From assembly GCF_021290965.1 (NCBI RefSeq), contig NZ_JAJOYT010000001.1, positions 372,001 through 436,000 of the forward strand: a DNA stretch of 64,000 nt. The letters run 5' to 3'. Origin of the DNA: Rheinheimera faecalis (GTDB lineage: Bacteria; Pseudomonadota; Gammaproteobacteria; Enterobacterales; Alteromonadaceae). Each line of letters opens with the position of its first letter. Positions within the stretch are counted from its first letter, which is position 1. Below are positions 1-8,932 of this stretch, one piece after another. The position numbers and the translations under genes are program-made. The notes below the pieces were generated by a model. It did not search any database and had not been told where the DNA came from. It worked only from the letters and a program-made list of their open reading frames with translations.

Positions 1-1
1 T

Positions 2-577
2 ATCAATAAAATGCCAGGGGACGAATGGCAACAGGCCGCGAATTTAAGGGCTTATTACGCCTTTATGTTTGCGCATCCGGGTAAAAAGCTGAATTTTATG
101 GGCAATGAGTTTGGCCAGGGTTCGGAGTGGGATCACAACCAGCAACTGCCATGGTTTTTATTGTCCTTTGAAAAACATAAAGGCGTACAGCAACTGTTCC
201 GCGATTTAAACCTGACCTATAAAGCCTGCACACCGCTGCATCAGTTGGATCATGAGCCTGCAGGTTTTCGCTGGATTAACTATCAGGATGCTGAACACAG
301 CACCTTAAGTTTCTATCGAATGGACCAACAAGGTCAGGCTGTGTATGTGGTCAGCAATTTCACTCCTGTGCCGCGAAGCAGCTTCCGTTTATCAGTGGCA
401 GAGCAGGGTGAATACGAAGTGATCCTCAACACAGACAGCGAATATTACTGGGGCAGCAATTATCCTGTCGGCGAATATTTACCTGCGCTGCCAGCCGCCG
501 CTTTTGGCTTAAATTATATGGTGCAATTGGACTTGCCTCCGTTGTCGACCCTTTATTTGAGACGTAAAACATCGTGA
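2..577 (+). CDS. glgB: 1,4-alpha-glucan branching enzyme, C-terminal part (5' end outside window)
   Basis: This is the last ~190 residues of the glycogen branching enzyme, which makes alpha-1,6 branches in glycogen in the cytoplasm. The reading frame is already open at the window edge. The retained part holds the end of the GH13 barrel, with NKMPGDEWQQAANLR, the PGKKLNFMGNEFGQGSEWD block and HQLDHEPAGFRWI, followed by the C-terminal all-beta domain ending in LSTLYLRRKTS. The stop overlaps the GTG start of glgX (GTGA), so the two are translationally coupled in a glycogen operon. The catalytic Asp and Glu lie upstream of the window and cannot be checked. Confidence 0.93.
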   Translation: MNKMPGDEWQQAANLRAYYAFMFAHPGKKLNFMGNEFGQGSEWDHNQQLPWFLLSFEKHKGVQQLFRDLNLTYKACTPLHQLDHEPAGFRWINYQDAEHSTLSFYRMDQQGQAVYVVSNFTPVPRSSFRLSVAEQGEYEVILNTDSEYYWGSNYPVGEYLPALPAAAFGLNYMVQLDLPPLSTLYLRRKTS

Positions 578-2625
578 GTACAAAACCAGAGCAGAACCCT
601 GAATGGATAAGCAGCACAGGCTCTGCTTATCCGCCAGGCCCAAGTCAGACAGGGCCACATAGCTGGAACTTTTCTGTCTATGCGCCGGATGCTTATTCGC
701 TCTGGTTATGTCTATTTTCTCCTGACACAGAAGAGCCATTAGCCGAAATTGAGTTTTCAGCCCGTACCGGTGAGCAGTGGCATCTGCATCTGGACGGCAT
801 AGAAGCCGGAACTTTATATGGTCTGAGGGCTGAAGGTGTCTGTCAGACCAGTTCTGGTTTGGTGTTCGATCGCAACAGATTGCTGATAGACCCTTATGCT
901 AAGCAGCTTAATCGCGCTTTGGTCTGGAATGAACGGCTTTATCAGGTACACAGCCATTATATGGTGCCTAAAGCCGTGCTGAGGTCGCAGGCTTTTGACT
1001 GGCAGGGCGCAAAAAAACCAGCCACTCCTCGTGAAAAGACCATTATTTACGAAGCTCATGTCAAAGGCCTGACCAAGTTACACCCGGATGTACCCGAAGC
1101 ACTTCGAGGCAAGTATCAGGGTATGTGTCATCCGGCCGTTATTCAGCATTTAAAAGACTTAGGCATCACCACAGTGCAGCTATTGCCTGTCGCCAGTTTT
1201 ATGAGCGAGCCACGCTTAGAAAAACTGAAATTGAGTAATTATTGGGGTTATAACCCGATCAACTTTTTCTCGCCTGATGCCCGTTATCAGGTTGATGATG
1301 CAGTGGCTGAATTTAAAGAGCTGGTACGCACCTATCATCAGCATGGTTTGGAAGTGATTCTGGATGTGGTGTTTAACCATACGGCAGAAGCTGAGGATTA
1401 CCGCTTAAGTTTCAGAGGGTTAGCGAATAGGCACTATTACCTGTTTGAAAATCATGCCGACATTACCGACTATCAGCAAAACTGCAATTACAGCGGCTGC
1501 GGCAATACGCTGAACGTGGCGCATCCTGTGACTCAGCGTTTAGTGTTAGATGCACTGCGGTATTGGGCAACAGAGATGCAGGTCGATGGTTTTCGCTTTG
1601 ATTTGGCTGTGACCTTAGCCCGTGAACATAAGCGTTTTGATGCCTACGCCACATTTTTACAGGTGATAGCGCAGGATCCGGTGTTAAGTCAGGTCAAATT
1701 GATAGCTGAACCCTGGGATTTAGGGCCTTTTGGTTATCAACTTGGTCAGTTTCCGGCGCATTGGTCTGAACTTAACGATAAATGCCGGGATACCTTTCGT
1801 TCTTTCTGGCGGCAGGATGCAAGTCAGTTGCCTGAATTTGCTACCCGCTTACTCGGTTCACGCGATATTTTTCAGAAACACCATAAACCCGCCTGCTGCA
1901 GCGTGAATTATATCAGTTATCACGACGGTTTTACCTTACAGGACATGGTGTGTTATCAGGATAAACACAACTGGCTGAACGCAGAGCAAAACCGTGATGG
2001 CCATGGTCATAATTTAAGTCTGAATTACGGCGTTGAAGGGCCCAGCAGCGATGCTGACATTTTGTACAAAAGATTCAGGCATAAACGTAACTTAGTGGCA
2101 ACGCTGATGCTCAGTCAGGGCATAGTGCATTGGTTGGCGGGGGACGAGTTGAGTCAAACTCAACAAGGCAATAATAATGCTTATTGTCAGGACAATGAGA
2201 TCAGCTGGCTGCACTGGCAACTGGATTACCAGGCTACTCAGTTTCTGAGTTTTGTCAAAAAGATGATTCATTTGCGTCAACAGTTTAGCTGTTTACAGCA
2301 ACTCTCTTTGCTGGACGATCAGTATCAACTGCACGGCGATAAACATCAGGTCAGCTGGTACATGGCGGATGGAAGCTTAAAACAAGACGAACACTGGACA
2401 GACCCCTACAAAACCAACTGTGTGTTTGTCATCGAGCATTTAAAAGATCATCAGGCTATGTTGGTAATTATTAATGCGGGCGACCAACCACTGCAGGTCG
2501 ACTTACCGAAGAAAAGCTGGCAGTTGCTTATTGATACTCAGTTTGAAACTGGCGAACCGCTGGAAAAATCAGCAACAAGAACACGTTATCTGCAAAGCGA
2601 ACGATCTTTATCCATTTGGAGATGA
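574..2625 (+). CDS. glgX: Glycogen debranching enzyme GlgX
   Basis: GlgX hydrolyses alpha-1,6 linkages of limit dextrin during glycogen breakdown in the cytoplasm. The 683-residue protein has an N-terminal CBM48-like beta domain (about residues 20-110) and a GH13 barrel. All four conserved GH13 regions are present: DVVFNHTAE near 264, GFRFDLA with the nucleophile Asp at about 343, LIAEPWD with the acid/base Glu at about 379, and YISYHDGF with the His-Asp pair at about 450. The length is close to E. coli GlgX. The GTG start is chosen because it overlaps the glgB stop by 4 bp, which is normal for a coupled glg operon. Confidence 0.95.
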   Translation: MSTKPEQNPEWISSTGSAYPPGPSQTGPHSWNFSVYAPDAYSLWLCLFSPDTEEPLAEIEFSARTGEQWHLHLDGIEAGTLYGLRAEGVCQTSSGLVFDRNRLLIDPYAKQLNRALVWNERLYQVHSHYMVPKAVLRSQAFDWQGAKKPATPREKTIIYEAHVKGLTKLHPDVPEALRGKYQGMCHPAVIQHLKDLGITTVQLLPVASFMSEPRLEKLKLSNYWGYNPINFFSPDARYQVDDAVAEFKELVRTYHQHGLEVILDVVFNHTAEAEDYRLSFRGLANRHYYLFENHADITDYQQNCNYSGCGNTLNVAHPVTQRLVLDALRYWATEMQVDGFRFDLAVTLAREHKRFDAYATFLQVIAQDPVLSQVKLIAEPWDLGPFGYQLGQFPAHWSELNDKCRDTFRSFWRQDASQLPEFATRLLGSRDIFQKHHKPACCSVNYISYHDGFTLQDMVCYQDKHNWLNAEQNRDGHGHNLSLNYGVEGPSSDADILYKRFRHKRNLVATLMLSQGIVHWLAGDELSQTQQGNNNAYCQDNEISWLHWQLDYQATQFLSFVKKMIHLRQQFSCLQQLSLLDDQYQLHGDKHQVSWYMADGSLKQDEHWTDPYKTNCVFVIEHLKDHQAMLVIINAGDQPLQVDLPKKSWQLLIDTQFETGEPLEKSATRTRYLQSERSLSIWR

Positions 2626-2666
2626 GTTTTTTCTGTTGAGCTTTTTCTTTATCCAGAGTTTTCCAG

Positions 2667-2672
2667 TATAAT
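2667..2672 (+). promoter_or_regulatory. Candidate -10 element for gnd
   Basis: A perfect TATAAT lies 42 bp before the gnd ATG, in the 89-bp gap after glgX. No good -35 sits at 16-18 bp; TTGAGC upstream is 25 bp away. The assignment is therefore moderate. It would give gnd its own transcript, separate from the glycogen operon. Confidence 0.45.
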
Positions 2673-2714
2673 CGCGGCCACTTTTGCAGTGCCGGATTTT
2701 AAAAGGAAAATCAA

Positions 2715-4244
2715 ATGTCTGAGACATCCGTATTATGTGATATAGGTTTTGTCGGCGCAGGTGTTATGGGGAAAAACCTCATTTTAAACCTGGCTGATCA
2801 CGGTTATCGGGTTGCCGCTTTTGATTTAGACCAAAAAAAACTGGAAGCTGTTATAGCGCAGGACACTGCTGAGCGTGGTGACAAACCAGCCCGCGTGATC
2901 AGCTGCAGCTCTTACACAGAACTTCTGTCGCGTTTATCTTCTCCTCATTTAGTCATTTTATCAGTGCCAGCTGGCAAACCTGTTGATGATGTCTGCTTAA
3001 AGCTGATTGACGCAGGTATTCAGGCGGATGACATCATTGTTGATACGGGCAATAGCTTGTGGACTGACACAGTACGCCGTGAAAAACATTACGAAGGTAA
3101 GTTTATTTTCTTCAGCACAGCCGTTTCTGGTGGTGAAGTGGGGGCCCGTTTTGGTCCGTCTTTGATGCCAAGTGGCGACCCTTATGCATGGACTCGTATT
3201 GAGCCTATTTGGCGCGCTATTGCAGCTAAAGTAGACCCGGCAACAGGCCGTCCGCTGGAACGACATGAACCTGGTAATCCTGTGACTGAAGGTGAACCTT
3301 GTGCAACCTACATTGGACCGGGCGGCTCAGGCCACTACGTTAAAATGGTGCACAACGGTATTGAATACGCCGATATGCAACTGATTTGTGAAGTCTATCA
3401 GGTGATGCGTGATGCGTTGGGTATGAGCGCACAACAAGTATCTGACGTCTTTAAAGAGTGGAATCAAGGCATATTAAATAGTTACCTGATGGAAATCAGT
3501 GCCGAAGTGCTGGCCACTAAAGATTCAGAAACGGGTTTACCTTTGGTAGATGTGATCCTGGATAAAGCAGGGCAAAAAGGCACTGGCCTGTGGACAGCAG
3601 TCAGCAGCCTGGAATTAGGCTGCCCGGCACCGACCATCAGCGAAGCTGTATTTGCCCGTTCTATGTCAACATTAAAAGAGCAGCGTGTATTGGCTTCGAC
3701 CTTATTGGCTGGCCCGGTGCGTGAACATTGTACCAACCAAACCGCTGAGCAAATGATCAAGCAACTGCATGACGCGCTCTACTGCGCCAAAATCTGTGTG
3801 TATGCTCAGGGTTTCGATTTAATGAAAACAGCAGCAGCAGAGCATGGCTGGCAGTTAAACTTTGCTGAAATTGCTAAAATCTGGCGTGCTGGTTGTATTA
3901 TCCGTGCTGTGTTTTTGCAGTCTATTACCGACGCTTATGAGCGTAACGACGATTTACAGAATTTGTTGCTGGATCCGTTTTTCTCCAAACAAATTTCTGT
4001 CAATCAGATGAATTGGCGCCGCGCTGTAGCAGAAGCTGCAATGACAGGTATTCCGGTATCCGCATTAAGCTCGGCTTTAAGTTATTACGACTCGTACCGT
4101 ACCGCTGTGTTGCCTGCTAATTTGCTGCAAGGACAACGGGATTATTTTGGCGCTCATACCTTTGAGCGCACTGATAAAGCCAAAGGTAAAACTTTTCACG
4201 TCGACTGGAGTCATAACGACAGGCCGATGCAAAAAATCAAATAA
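2715..4244 (+). CDS. gnd: 6-phosphogluconate dehydrogenase, decarboxylating
   Basis: Gnd oxidises and decarboxylates 6-phosphogluconate to ribulose 5-phosphate, making NADPH in the oxidative pentose phosphate pathway. The N-terminus has the Rossmann fingerprint GAGVMGKNL (about residues 14-22), followed by FDLDQKKLE. The substrate-site block GGSGHYVKMVHNGIEYADMQ places the catalytic Lys near residue 210. At 509 residues it is about 40 longer than E. coli Gnd, a length I associate with long marine forms. An AAGGAAAA ribosome binding site precedes the ATG. The gene is followed at once by a strong terminator and looks monocistronic. Confidence 0.95.
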   Translation: MSETSVLCDIGFVGAGVMGKNLILNLADHGYRVAAFDLDQKKLEAVIAQDTAERGDKPARVISCSSYTELLSRLSSPHLVILSVPAGKPVDDVCLKLIDAGIQADDIIVDTGNSLWTDTVRREKHYEGKFIFFSTAVSGGEVGARFGPSLMPSGDPYAWTRIEPIWRAIAAKVDPATGRPLERHEPGNPVTEGEPCATYIGPGGSGHYVKMVHNGIEYADMQLICEVYQVMRDALGMSAQQVSDVFKEWNQGILNSYLMEISAEVLATKDSETGLPLVDVILDKAGQKGTGLWTAVSSLELGCPAPTISEAVFARSMSTLKEQRVLASTLLAGPVREHCTNQTAEQMIKQLHDALYCAKICVYAQGFDLMKTAAAEHGWQLNFAEIAKIWRAGCIIRAVFLQSITDAYERNDDLQNLLLDPFFSKQISVNQMNWRRAVAEAAMTGIPVSALSSALSYYDSYRTAVLPANLLQGQRDYFGAHTFERTDKAKGKTFHVDWSHNDRPMQKIK

Positions 4245-4250
4245 GTAAAA

Positions 4251-4276
4251 AAAGCTCCCGTCGGAGCTTTTTTTTT
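4251..4276 (+). terminator. Intrinsic terminator of gnd
   Basis: AAAGCTCC and GGAGCTTT form an 8-bp stem with a CGTC loop, followed by an uninterrupted T tract. It starts 7 bp after the gnd stop codon. Confidence 0.92.
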
Positions 4277-4302
4277 ACTGTTCGCCAATTTAGGGGAAGC
4301 TA

Positions 4303-4701
4303 ATGAAAAAAACTGAACAAGAGTGGCGCCAACAGCTCAACGATGAACAGTACAGAGTGACACGGCAAAAGGGCACTGAGTATCCTTTTAGTGGAACCTT
4401 GTTGCATAACAAAGACACGGGCTGCTATCACTGTGTCTGTTGCCAACAACCCTTGTTTGATTCTGCAGACAAATTTGATTCAGGCTGCGGCTGGCCATCC
4501 TTTAGTAAAGCCATCAAAGGTCAGGTGAAATATGAAAAGGATATGTCCCACGGCATGAACCGGATCGAGATTTTATGCCAGCAGTGCGATGCGCATTTAG
4601 GTCATGTGTTTGACGATGGCCCGGCACCTACCGGGCAACGTTATTGTGTCAACTCTGTGTCGTTGTTGTTTAACCCTGACGTTAAAATTTCGGCGGAGTA
4701 A
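4303..4701 (+). CDS. msrB: Peptide-methionine (R)-S-oxide reductase MsrB
   Basis: MsrB reduces methionine-R-sulfoxide residues in oxidised proteins. The 132-residue protein is a single SelR domain. It has the zinc-binding pairs HCVCC near residue 46 and CQQCDAH, the conserved GCGWPSF, the block [18 protein letters not shown], and the catalytic cysteine at residue 115 in RYCVNS. The start follows GGGGAAGCTA, a good ribosome binding site. The 3' end overlaps the oppositely oriented lipoprotein gene by 20 bp. Confidence 0.95.
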   Translation: MKKTEQEWRQQLNDEQYRVTRQKGTEYPFSGTLLHNKDTGCYHCVCCQQPLFDSADKFDSGCGWPSFSKAIKGQVKYEKDMSHGMNRIEILCQQCDAHLGHVFDDGPAPTGQRYCVNSVSLLFNPDVKISAE

Positions 4702-5491
4702 ACTGCCCAAGTTGCAGCTGAGCTAAGGTCTGCTCAGCTGTTTCTTTAATTTTTTCGTGATCCAGCTTTGCCTGCTCCAGATATATTTTTAATTCCTGTA
4801 ACTCCACATTAAAAGCACCACTTTGTTGTGCCAGTAATGCCCAGTGATACGAACTGGCGTAGTCTTTTTTCTTGTAAAACATGCTACTTAAAGACGCATA
4901 AATTTCCGGATCAATCTTAGGCTCTGGTGGGTACAGCTCCAGGGCGTGGTGCAGCAGCTGAATGCTTTTTTCCCTATCTCTTTTGCTGTAATAACTGACC
5001 AGCGCCATTTGTAGTTCTGGCGTTTCTAACTGATTATTTTGTTCAGCCTGTAAAAAACGTTGTAAGTGGCTGTCACTCTTATTACGTGACCAGTGGTAAT
5101 ACAACAGATGCGGGTCATCTGAGCTGATAGTGTCATCACTTAAACGTTTGATTTCCCTCAGACTGGTTATATAACCCACCATGCGGGTGCTGGTTTTTTC
5201 TTTTAGCTTAATGTGCTCAATACCAGCGGCCAACTCAATACATTTTGAGTACTTTTCAAAATCGACTAATAACTGATATTTGTTTTTGTCTGAGGGCAGG
5301 TGCTTTTCTTCATAACGCTGCATAATTAAATCACGGCGTTGCAGATTGCAGTGGGAGTCGTCATTTAAGTCGCTACACAGGCCAGGTTCTTTCTCACAAA
5401 CAGCGCGTAACGTCAGTTCGCCTTCAGAACAGGCACCCAACATCAACAGGCTCATGCTTAACACCAAATATTTCATAAGTATCTCATTCAT
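4682..5491 (-). CDS. DUF2989-like TPR lipoprotein, unknown function
   Basis: This is a predicted exported lipoprotein of about 269 residues. The signal peptide [16 protein letters not shown] carries a lipobox (LGAC), and the mature start is [19 protein letters not shown]. The N-terminal ELCxDLN-type motif with paired cysteines resembles what I recall of DUF2989 proteins of Alteromonas-like bacteria; this match is from memory. The C-terminal half has helix pairs ([39 protein letters not shown]) that look like TPR or Sel1-type repeats. I start it at the ATG at 5491 because GGAAG lies 8 bp upstream; an ATG at 5473 is a possible alternative. No function can be assigned. Confidence 0.75.
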   Translation of the reverse strand: MNEILMKYLVLSMSLLMLGACSEGELTLRAVCEKEPGLCSDLNDDSHCNLQRRDLIMQRYEEKHLPSDKNKYQLLVDFEKYSKCIELAAGIEHIKLKEKTSTRMVGYITSLREIKRLSDDTISSDDPHLLYYHWSRNKSDSHLQRFLQAEQNNQLETPELQMALVSYYSKRDREKSIQLLHHALELYPPEPKIDPEIYASLSSMFYKKKDYASSYHWALLAQQSGAFNVELQELKIYLEQAKLDHEKIKETAEQTLAQLQLGQFTPPKF

Positions 5492-5543
5492 CTTTTCTGC
5501 TTCCAGCATAACGAAGAATTCAGAAAAAATCTTTTTGTAATTC

Positions 5544-5573
5544 TTGTCGTAGTATTACATGTTCAATTACAAT
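5544..5573 (+). promoter_or_regulatory. Promoter of gap
   Basis: TTGTCG (5544-5549), an 18-bp spacer and TACAAT (5568-5573) lie in the divergent gap between the lipoprotein gene and gap. Transcription would start near 5580, leaving a leader of about 60 nt. Confidence 0.6.
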
Positions 5574-5641
5574 GCGCCTGCCTCAATGTGGCGATGACCA
5601 CAGGCACACCTCTGAACCTACAAGACGTAAAAGGCGAAACC

Positions 5642-7093
5642 ATGACTCTATCACACGAAGAACAGTATCAACGCAGCTGGCAGGAACGTCAGGAATACGC
5701 TGAAAACATGCAACCAATCATAGGTCGCTTGTATCGTAATAAAGGCATTGAAGTTGTGGTTTATGGCCGTCCTCTGGTAAATGCGACAACAATTGACATC
5801 ATTAAAGCTCATAAAACAGTCGAACGTTTTGAGCATCAGAAATTACGCTTAAGAGAAAGTTTCCCGTTATTAGAAGCGATATCCACTATGGATCTGGCGC
5901 CAGGCCGCGTCGATATTGGTAAACTTGCTTTTGCCTATCTGTACAAAAATGCGGGTGAAGGCCAAACTTTACAGCAGTATTTAGATAATCAGCTGTCTGA
6001 AATATTACATCGTGACGATCAAATAAAGCCTGTGGATGTGGTGCTTTATGGCTTTGGTCGTATCGGTCGCCTTTTAGCACGCCTGATGCTGGAGCGTTCA
6101 GGCCCAAGCAGCAAGTTGCGTTTACGCGCCATAGTCGTACGTGGTGGACGCAAAGGTGATTTAGAGAAACGTGCCAGCCTGCTGCGCCGCGATTCTATCC
6201 ATGGCCCATTTAACGGCAGCATCACAGTGGATGAAGAAAACGTCGGCATTAAAGCCAACGGTACTTTTATCAAAGTCATTTATGCCGACTCACCTGAACT
6301 GGTGGATTACACCCAATATGGCATTCACGATGCACTGGTGGTAGATAACACCGGGATTTGGAAAGATGACAAAGAGTTATCTATTCACTTTAAATCCAAA
6401 GGGGCAGCTAAAGTATTGCTGACAGCTCCGGCCAAAGGCGACGTACATAACGTGGTGTACGGTGTGAACCACAGCATGATCCAGCCTGAAGACCGCATAG
6501 TATCAGCGGCCAGTTGCACCACCAATGCCATTACGCCGGTATTAAAAGCACTGAACGATGAGTACGGTATTAAAAACGGTCACGTTGAGACTGTGCATTC
6601 GTACACCAACGATCAGAACTTAATAGACAACTACCACAAAGCCGAGCGCCGTGGTCGTGCAGCACCTTTGAATATGGTCATCACTTCAACAGGTGCTGCC
6701 AGCGCAGTTGCTAAGGCCTTGCCAGAACTAAAAGGCAAACTGACAGGCAACGCAATCCGGGTGCCAACACCTAACGTGTCTATGGCGATTTTGTCGCTGA
6801 ATTTGAACAAAGAAACCAACCGCGAAGAGCTAAATAACTATTTGCAAAAAGTAGCACTGTTTTCCGAGCTGCAGGATCAGATCGATTTCACCAGTTCGAC
6901 TGAGATTGTATCCAGTGATTTAGTAGGTTCACGTTACGCCGGTGTGGTCGATTCTCAGGCCACCATTGTGCAGGACGACCGCTGCGTATTGTACGTATGG
7001 TACGACAACGAGTTTGGTTACAGCACTCAGGTGATTCGTGTGATGAACGAAATGGCCGGAATTAAATACCCAACCTTGCCTATCAGCAAATAA
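5642..7093 (+). CDS. gap: Glyceraldehyde-3-phosphate dehydrogenase, long (~480 aa) type
   Basis: This enzyme interconverts glyceraldehyde 3-phosphate and 1,3-bisphosphoglycerate using NAD(P). A ~125-residue N-terminal extension (IIGRLYRNKGIEVVVYGRPL) resembles the long Gap of Pseudomonas. Then come the Rossmann motif GFGRIGRLLARLM, the active site SAASCTTNAITP with Cys at about 292, the NDQNLIDNYHK loop and the closing WYDNEFGYSTQV. I start it at the ATG at 5642, which has AAGGCG upstream. An in-frame GTG at 5588 would add 18 residues without a comparable binding site. Long Gap proteins often work in the gluconeogenic direction; that role is an inference here. Confidence 0.93.
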   Translation: MTLSHEEQYQRSWQERQEYAENMQPIIGRLYRNKGIEVVVYGRPLVNATTIDIIKAHKTVERFEHQKLRLRESFPLLEAISTMDLAPGRVDIGKLAFAYLYKNAGEGQTLQQYLDNQLSEILHRDDQIKPVDVVLYGFGRIGRLLARLMLERSGPSSKLRLRAIVVRGGRKGDLEKRASLLRRDSIHGPFNGSITVDEENVGIKANGTFIKVIYADSPELVDYTQYGIHDALVVDNTGIWKDDKELSIHFKSKGAAKVLLTAPAKGDVHNVVYGVNHSMIQPEDRIVSAASCTTNAITPVLKALNDEYGIKNGHVETVHSYTNDQNLIDNYHKAERRGRAAPLNMVITSTGAASAVAKALPELKGKLTGNAIRVPTPNVSMAILSLNLNKETNREELNNYLQKVALFSELQDQIDFTSSTEIVSSDLVGSRYAGVVDSQATIVQDDRCVLYVWYDNEFGYSTQVIRVMNEMAGIKYPTLPISK

Positions 7094-7108
7094 CAAATGA
7101 AGTCGAAC

Positions 7109-7133
7109 AGGCCGCCTCAGTGCGGCCTTTTTT
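7109..7133 (+). terminator. Intrinsic terminator of gap
   Basis: AGGCCGC and GCGGCCT form a 7-bp GC-rich stem with a 6-nt loop, followed by six T. It starts 15 bp after the gap stop. Confidence 0.9.
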
Positions 7134-7183
7134 GTTATTTAAGCGGGCCAAATCTGTAGCCTCGGCTAAAGAATCAAGCAGTG

Positions 7184-7309
7184 ATACCCAAAGTAATTTC
7201 AGTTGCAGGGAGGCGACCAGTAGGGGCACGGTTTATCCGCGCCCGTCCCGAAACAACTGATATAGAGCGCGCAGTCAACAAAGCTGCGGCTTCAAGTACG
7301 AAGGGGATA
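7184..7309. repeat. ERIC-like (IRU) intergenic palindromic repeat, copy 1 (divergent core)
   Basis: This 126-bp element starts ATACCCAAAGTAATTTCAG and ends GCTGCGGCTTCAAGTACGAA followed by GGGGATA. The two ends are imperfect inverted repeats, and they match the ends of the copies at 44240 and 58978, which have the same length. The central 55-60 bp has diverged: the CCCCAGGAGC...GACTGGGG core seen in the other two copies is hardly recognisable. It lies between the gap terminator and the promoter of the carboxypeptidase gene. Confidence 0.75.
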
Positions 7310-7319
7310 GTGGTATGAT
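7291..7319 (+). promoter_or_regulatory. Candidate extended -10 promoter of the M14 carboxypeptidase gene
   Basis: TGGTATGAT is an extended -10 (TATGAT at 7314-7319). A weak TTCAAG at 7291-7296, 17 bp upstream, belongs to the right end of the ERIC-like repeat. If this is the promoter, the repeat supplies its upstream part. Confidence 0.4.
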
Positions 7320-7379
7320 GCCGGTCCGTTAAGACTGCAAGTTAATGCAGCATCTGTTACCTAACCAAGTGGATATGTT

Positions 7380-8507
7380 ATGAAAATTACCTGTAATTTT
7401 GACAGCGGTAATATTGACGTGATCAAAGCCGAACATCCTGCTGATATTCAGCTGGCGATCCGTAAAGACCACAACTCTGATTTCTACCAATGGTTCCATT
7501 TCCGTTTACATTCTCAAAGTGCCGAACCTCATACTATTCGTATCGTTAATGTGAAAGATTCTGCCTACCCGGACGGCTGGAAAGGTTATCAGGCCGTTGC
7601 ATCCTATGACCGTGAAAATTGGTTCAGAGTAGAAACCCAGTTGGTCAATGACGAGCTGGTGATCACCCATTACCCTGAAGCTGAATCTGTGTATTTTGCT
7701 TATTTTGCGCCGTACAGCTACGAACGTCATATGGACTTGTTACATTCAGCACAAAGCTCTGGTATGGCTCAAATCGTTGAGCTGGGTGAAACCCTGGATG
7801 GCCGTGATATGAGCATGCTGGTGGTCGGTGAGCCTGCTGATGGCAAGAAAAAAATCTGGATCACCGCACGTCAACACCCGGGCGAGTCTATGGCTGAATG
7901 GTTTGTTGAAGGCCTGTTAGACAGACTGCTGGACGAAGACGATGGTGTGTCCCGTACTTTGTTAGAAAAAGCAGTATTTTACATAGTGCCAAATATGAAT
8001 CCGGATGGCAGCGTGCGTGGTCATTTACGTACCAACGCCGCTGGTGTGAATTTAAACCGTGAATGGCAAACGCCAAGCATGGAAAAAAGCCCTGAAGTGT
8101 ATTTAGTACGCCAGCAGATGCTGGAAACTGGCGTTGATATGCTGCTGGACGTGCATGGTGATGAAAACCTGCCTTATAACTTTGTCGCAGGCTCTGAAGG
8201 CGTGCCTTCATACAATGCCAAAATGCAGCAATTAGAAACCGCTTTTAAAAATGCGTTGTTGGTCGTGACCCCGGAATTCCAGACTGAATTTGGTTATGAG
8301 CTGGACGAGCCGGGCAAAGCAAATCTGACCATTGCTTCTACCTGGGTTGCCGAACAGTTTAAGTGCTTGTCTTACACCCTTGAAATGCCATTCAAAGACA
8401 ACGCCAATTTACCGGATTTAGATTATGGCTGGTCTGATGTTCGGTCGATGAAACTTGGGCAAGATAGCTTAGTTGCAGTGCTTGCTGTAGTTGATCAACT
8501 GCGTTAA
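7380..8507 (+). CDS. M14-family zinc carboxypeptidase (cytosolic carboxypeptidase / Nna1-like)
   Basis: This is a predicted cytoplasmic zinc metallocarboxypeptidase of 375 residues without a signal peptide. An N-terminal beta domain (about 1-125) of the type found in CCP/Nna1-like enzymes precedes the M14 catalytic domain. The zinc site is visible as HPGE (His166, Glu169) and DVHGDEN (His259). NMNPDGSVRGHLRTNAAG and NLNREW give the substrate-binding Asn-Arg region, and YTLEMPF carries the catalytic Glu at about 335. Bacterial members have been characterised structurally, but their physiological substrates are not settled. No partner genes are apparent; it has its own promoter region beside an ERIC-like repeat. 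Confidence 0.88.
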   Translation: MKITCNFDSGNIDVIKAEHPADIQLAIRKDHNSDFYQWFHFRLHSQSAEPHTIRIVNVKDSAYPDGWKGYQAVASYDRENWFRVETQLVNDELVITHYPEAESVYFAYFAPYSYERHMDLLHSAQSSGMAQIVELGETLDGRDMSMLVVGEPADGKKKIWITARQHPGESMAEWFVEGLLDRLLDEDDGVSRTLLEKAVFYIVPNMNPDGSVRGHLRTNAAGVNLNREWQTPSMEKSPEVYLVRQQMLETGVDMLLDVHGDENLPYNFVAGSEGVPSYNAKMQQLETAFKNALLVVTPEFQTEFGYELDEPGKANLTIASTWVAEQFKCLSYTLEMPFKDNANLPDLDYGWSDVRSMKLGQDSLVAVLAVVDQLR

Positions 8508-8549
8508 ATCATCCGTATCCGTTGATAATGCAGGTCAGCCTTAGCTGGC

Positions 8550-8577
8550 TTGCAAACTTGTTCTTTTGCTTTATAGT
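8550..8577 (+). promoter_or_regulatory. Promoter of the zinc-ribbon/yeaC/DUF349 cluster
   Basis: TTGCAA (8550-8555), a 16-bp spacer and TATAGT (8572-8577) lie 28 bp before the first ATG of the three-gene cluster. Confidence 0.55.
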
Positions 8578-8604
8578 GCGCCATAACTTTTAGAGGGTTT
8601 TACT

Positions 8605-8931
8605 ATGGCAATTATTTCCTGCCCACGTTGTGCTAAAAAGATTTCGGATAAAAGTCAGAGCTGTCAGCATTGTCAGTTGGATTTAACCGGTATGTCAGCG
8701 GAAAGAAAGCATCATTTAGCCATAGAAGCTAGAGATAAAAAGATGCAAGGCGCGTTAAACCAATCCATGCTGGCATTGATTCTGTTTTTGGCTGGCTTCT
8801 GTTTTCTGTATTTTTGGGCACTGGAACCGGATGGCTATGAAGCCATTGTCTCCAAAGGCATGATAGCTTTGGGTTTCCTTTGGTATATCTATGCCCGTGC
8901 TCGTCTGATTTATCTGAAGCGAAAAAATTAG
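8605..8931 (+). CDS. Small zinc-ribbon inner-membrane protein, unknown function
   Basis: This 108-residue protein has an N-terminal zinc ribbon (CPRC near residue 6 and CQHC near 21) and two predicted transmembrane helices, about 53-72 and 81-98. It ends in a basic tail. The ribosome binding site GAGGG precedes the ATG. It is followed after 1 bp by yeaC, so the two are probably co-transcribed. The ribbon may mediate protein or nucleic-acid contacts at the membrane; no specific function can be inferred. Confidence 0.8.
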   Translation: MAIISCPRCAKKISDKSQSCQHCQLDLTGMSAERKHHLAIEARDKKMQGALNQSMLALILFLAGFCFLYFWALEPDGYEAIVSKGMIALGFLWYIYARARLIYLKRKN

Positions 8932-8932
8932 T

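Noticed and set aside
5588-5641. GTG start for gap, 18 codons upstream.
   Set aside because: There is no ribosome binding site, and the ATG at 5642 has AAGGCG and matches the family start.
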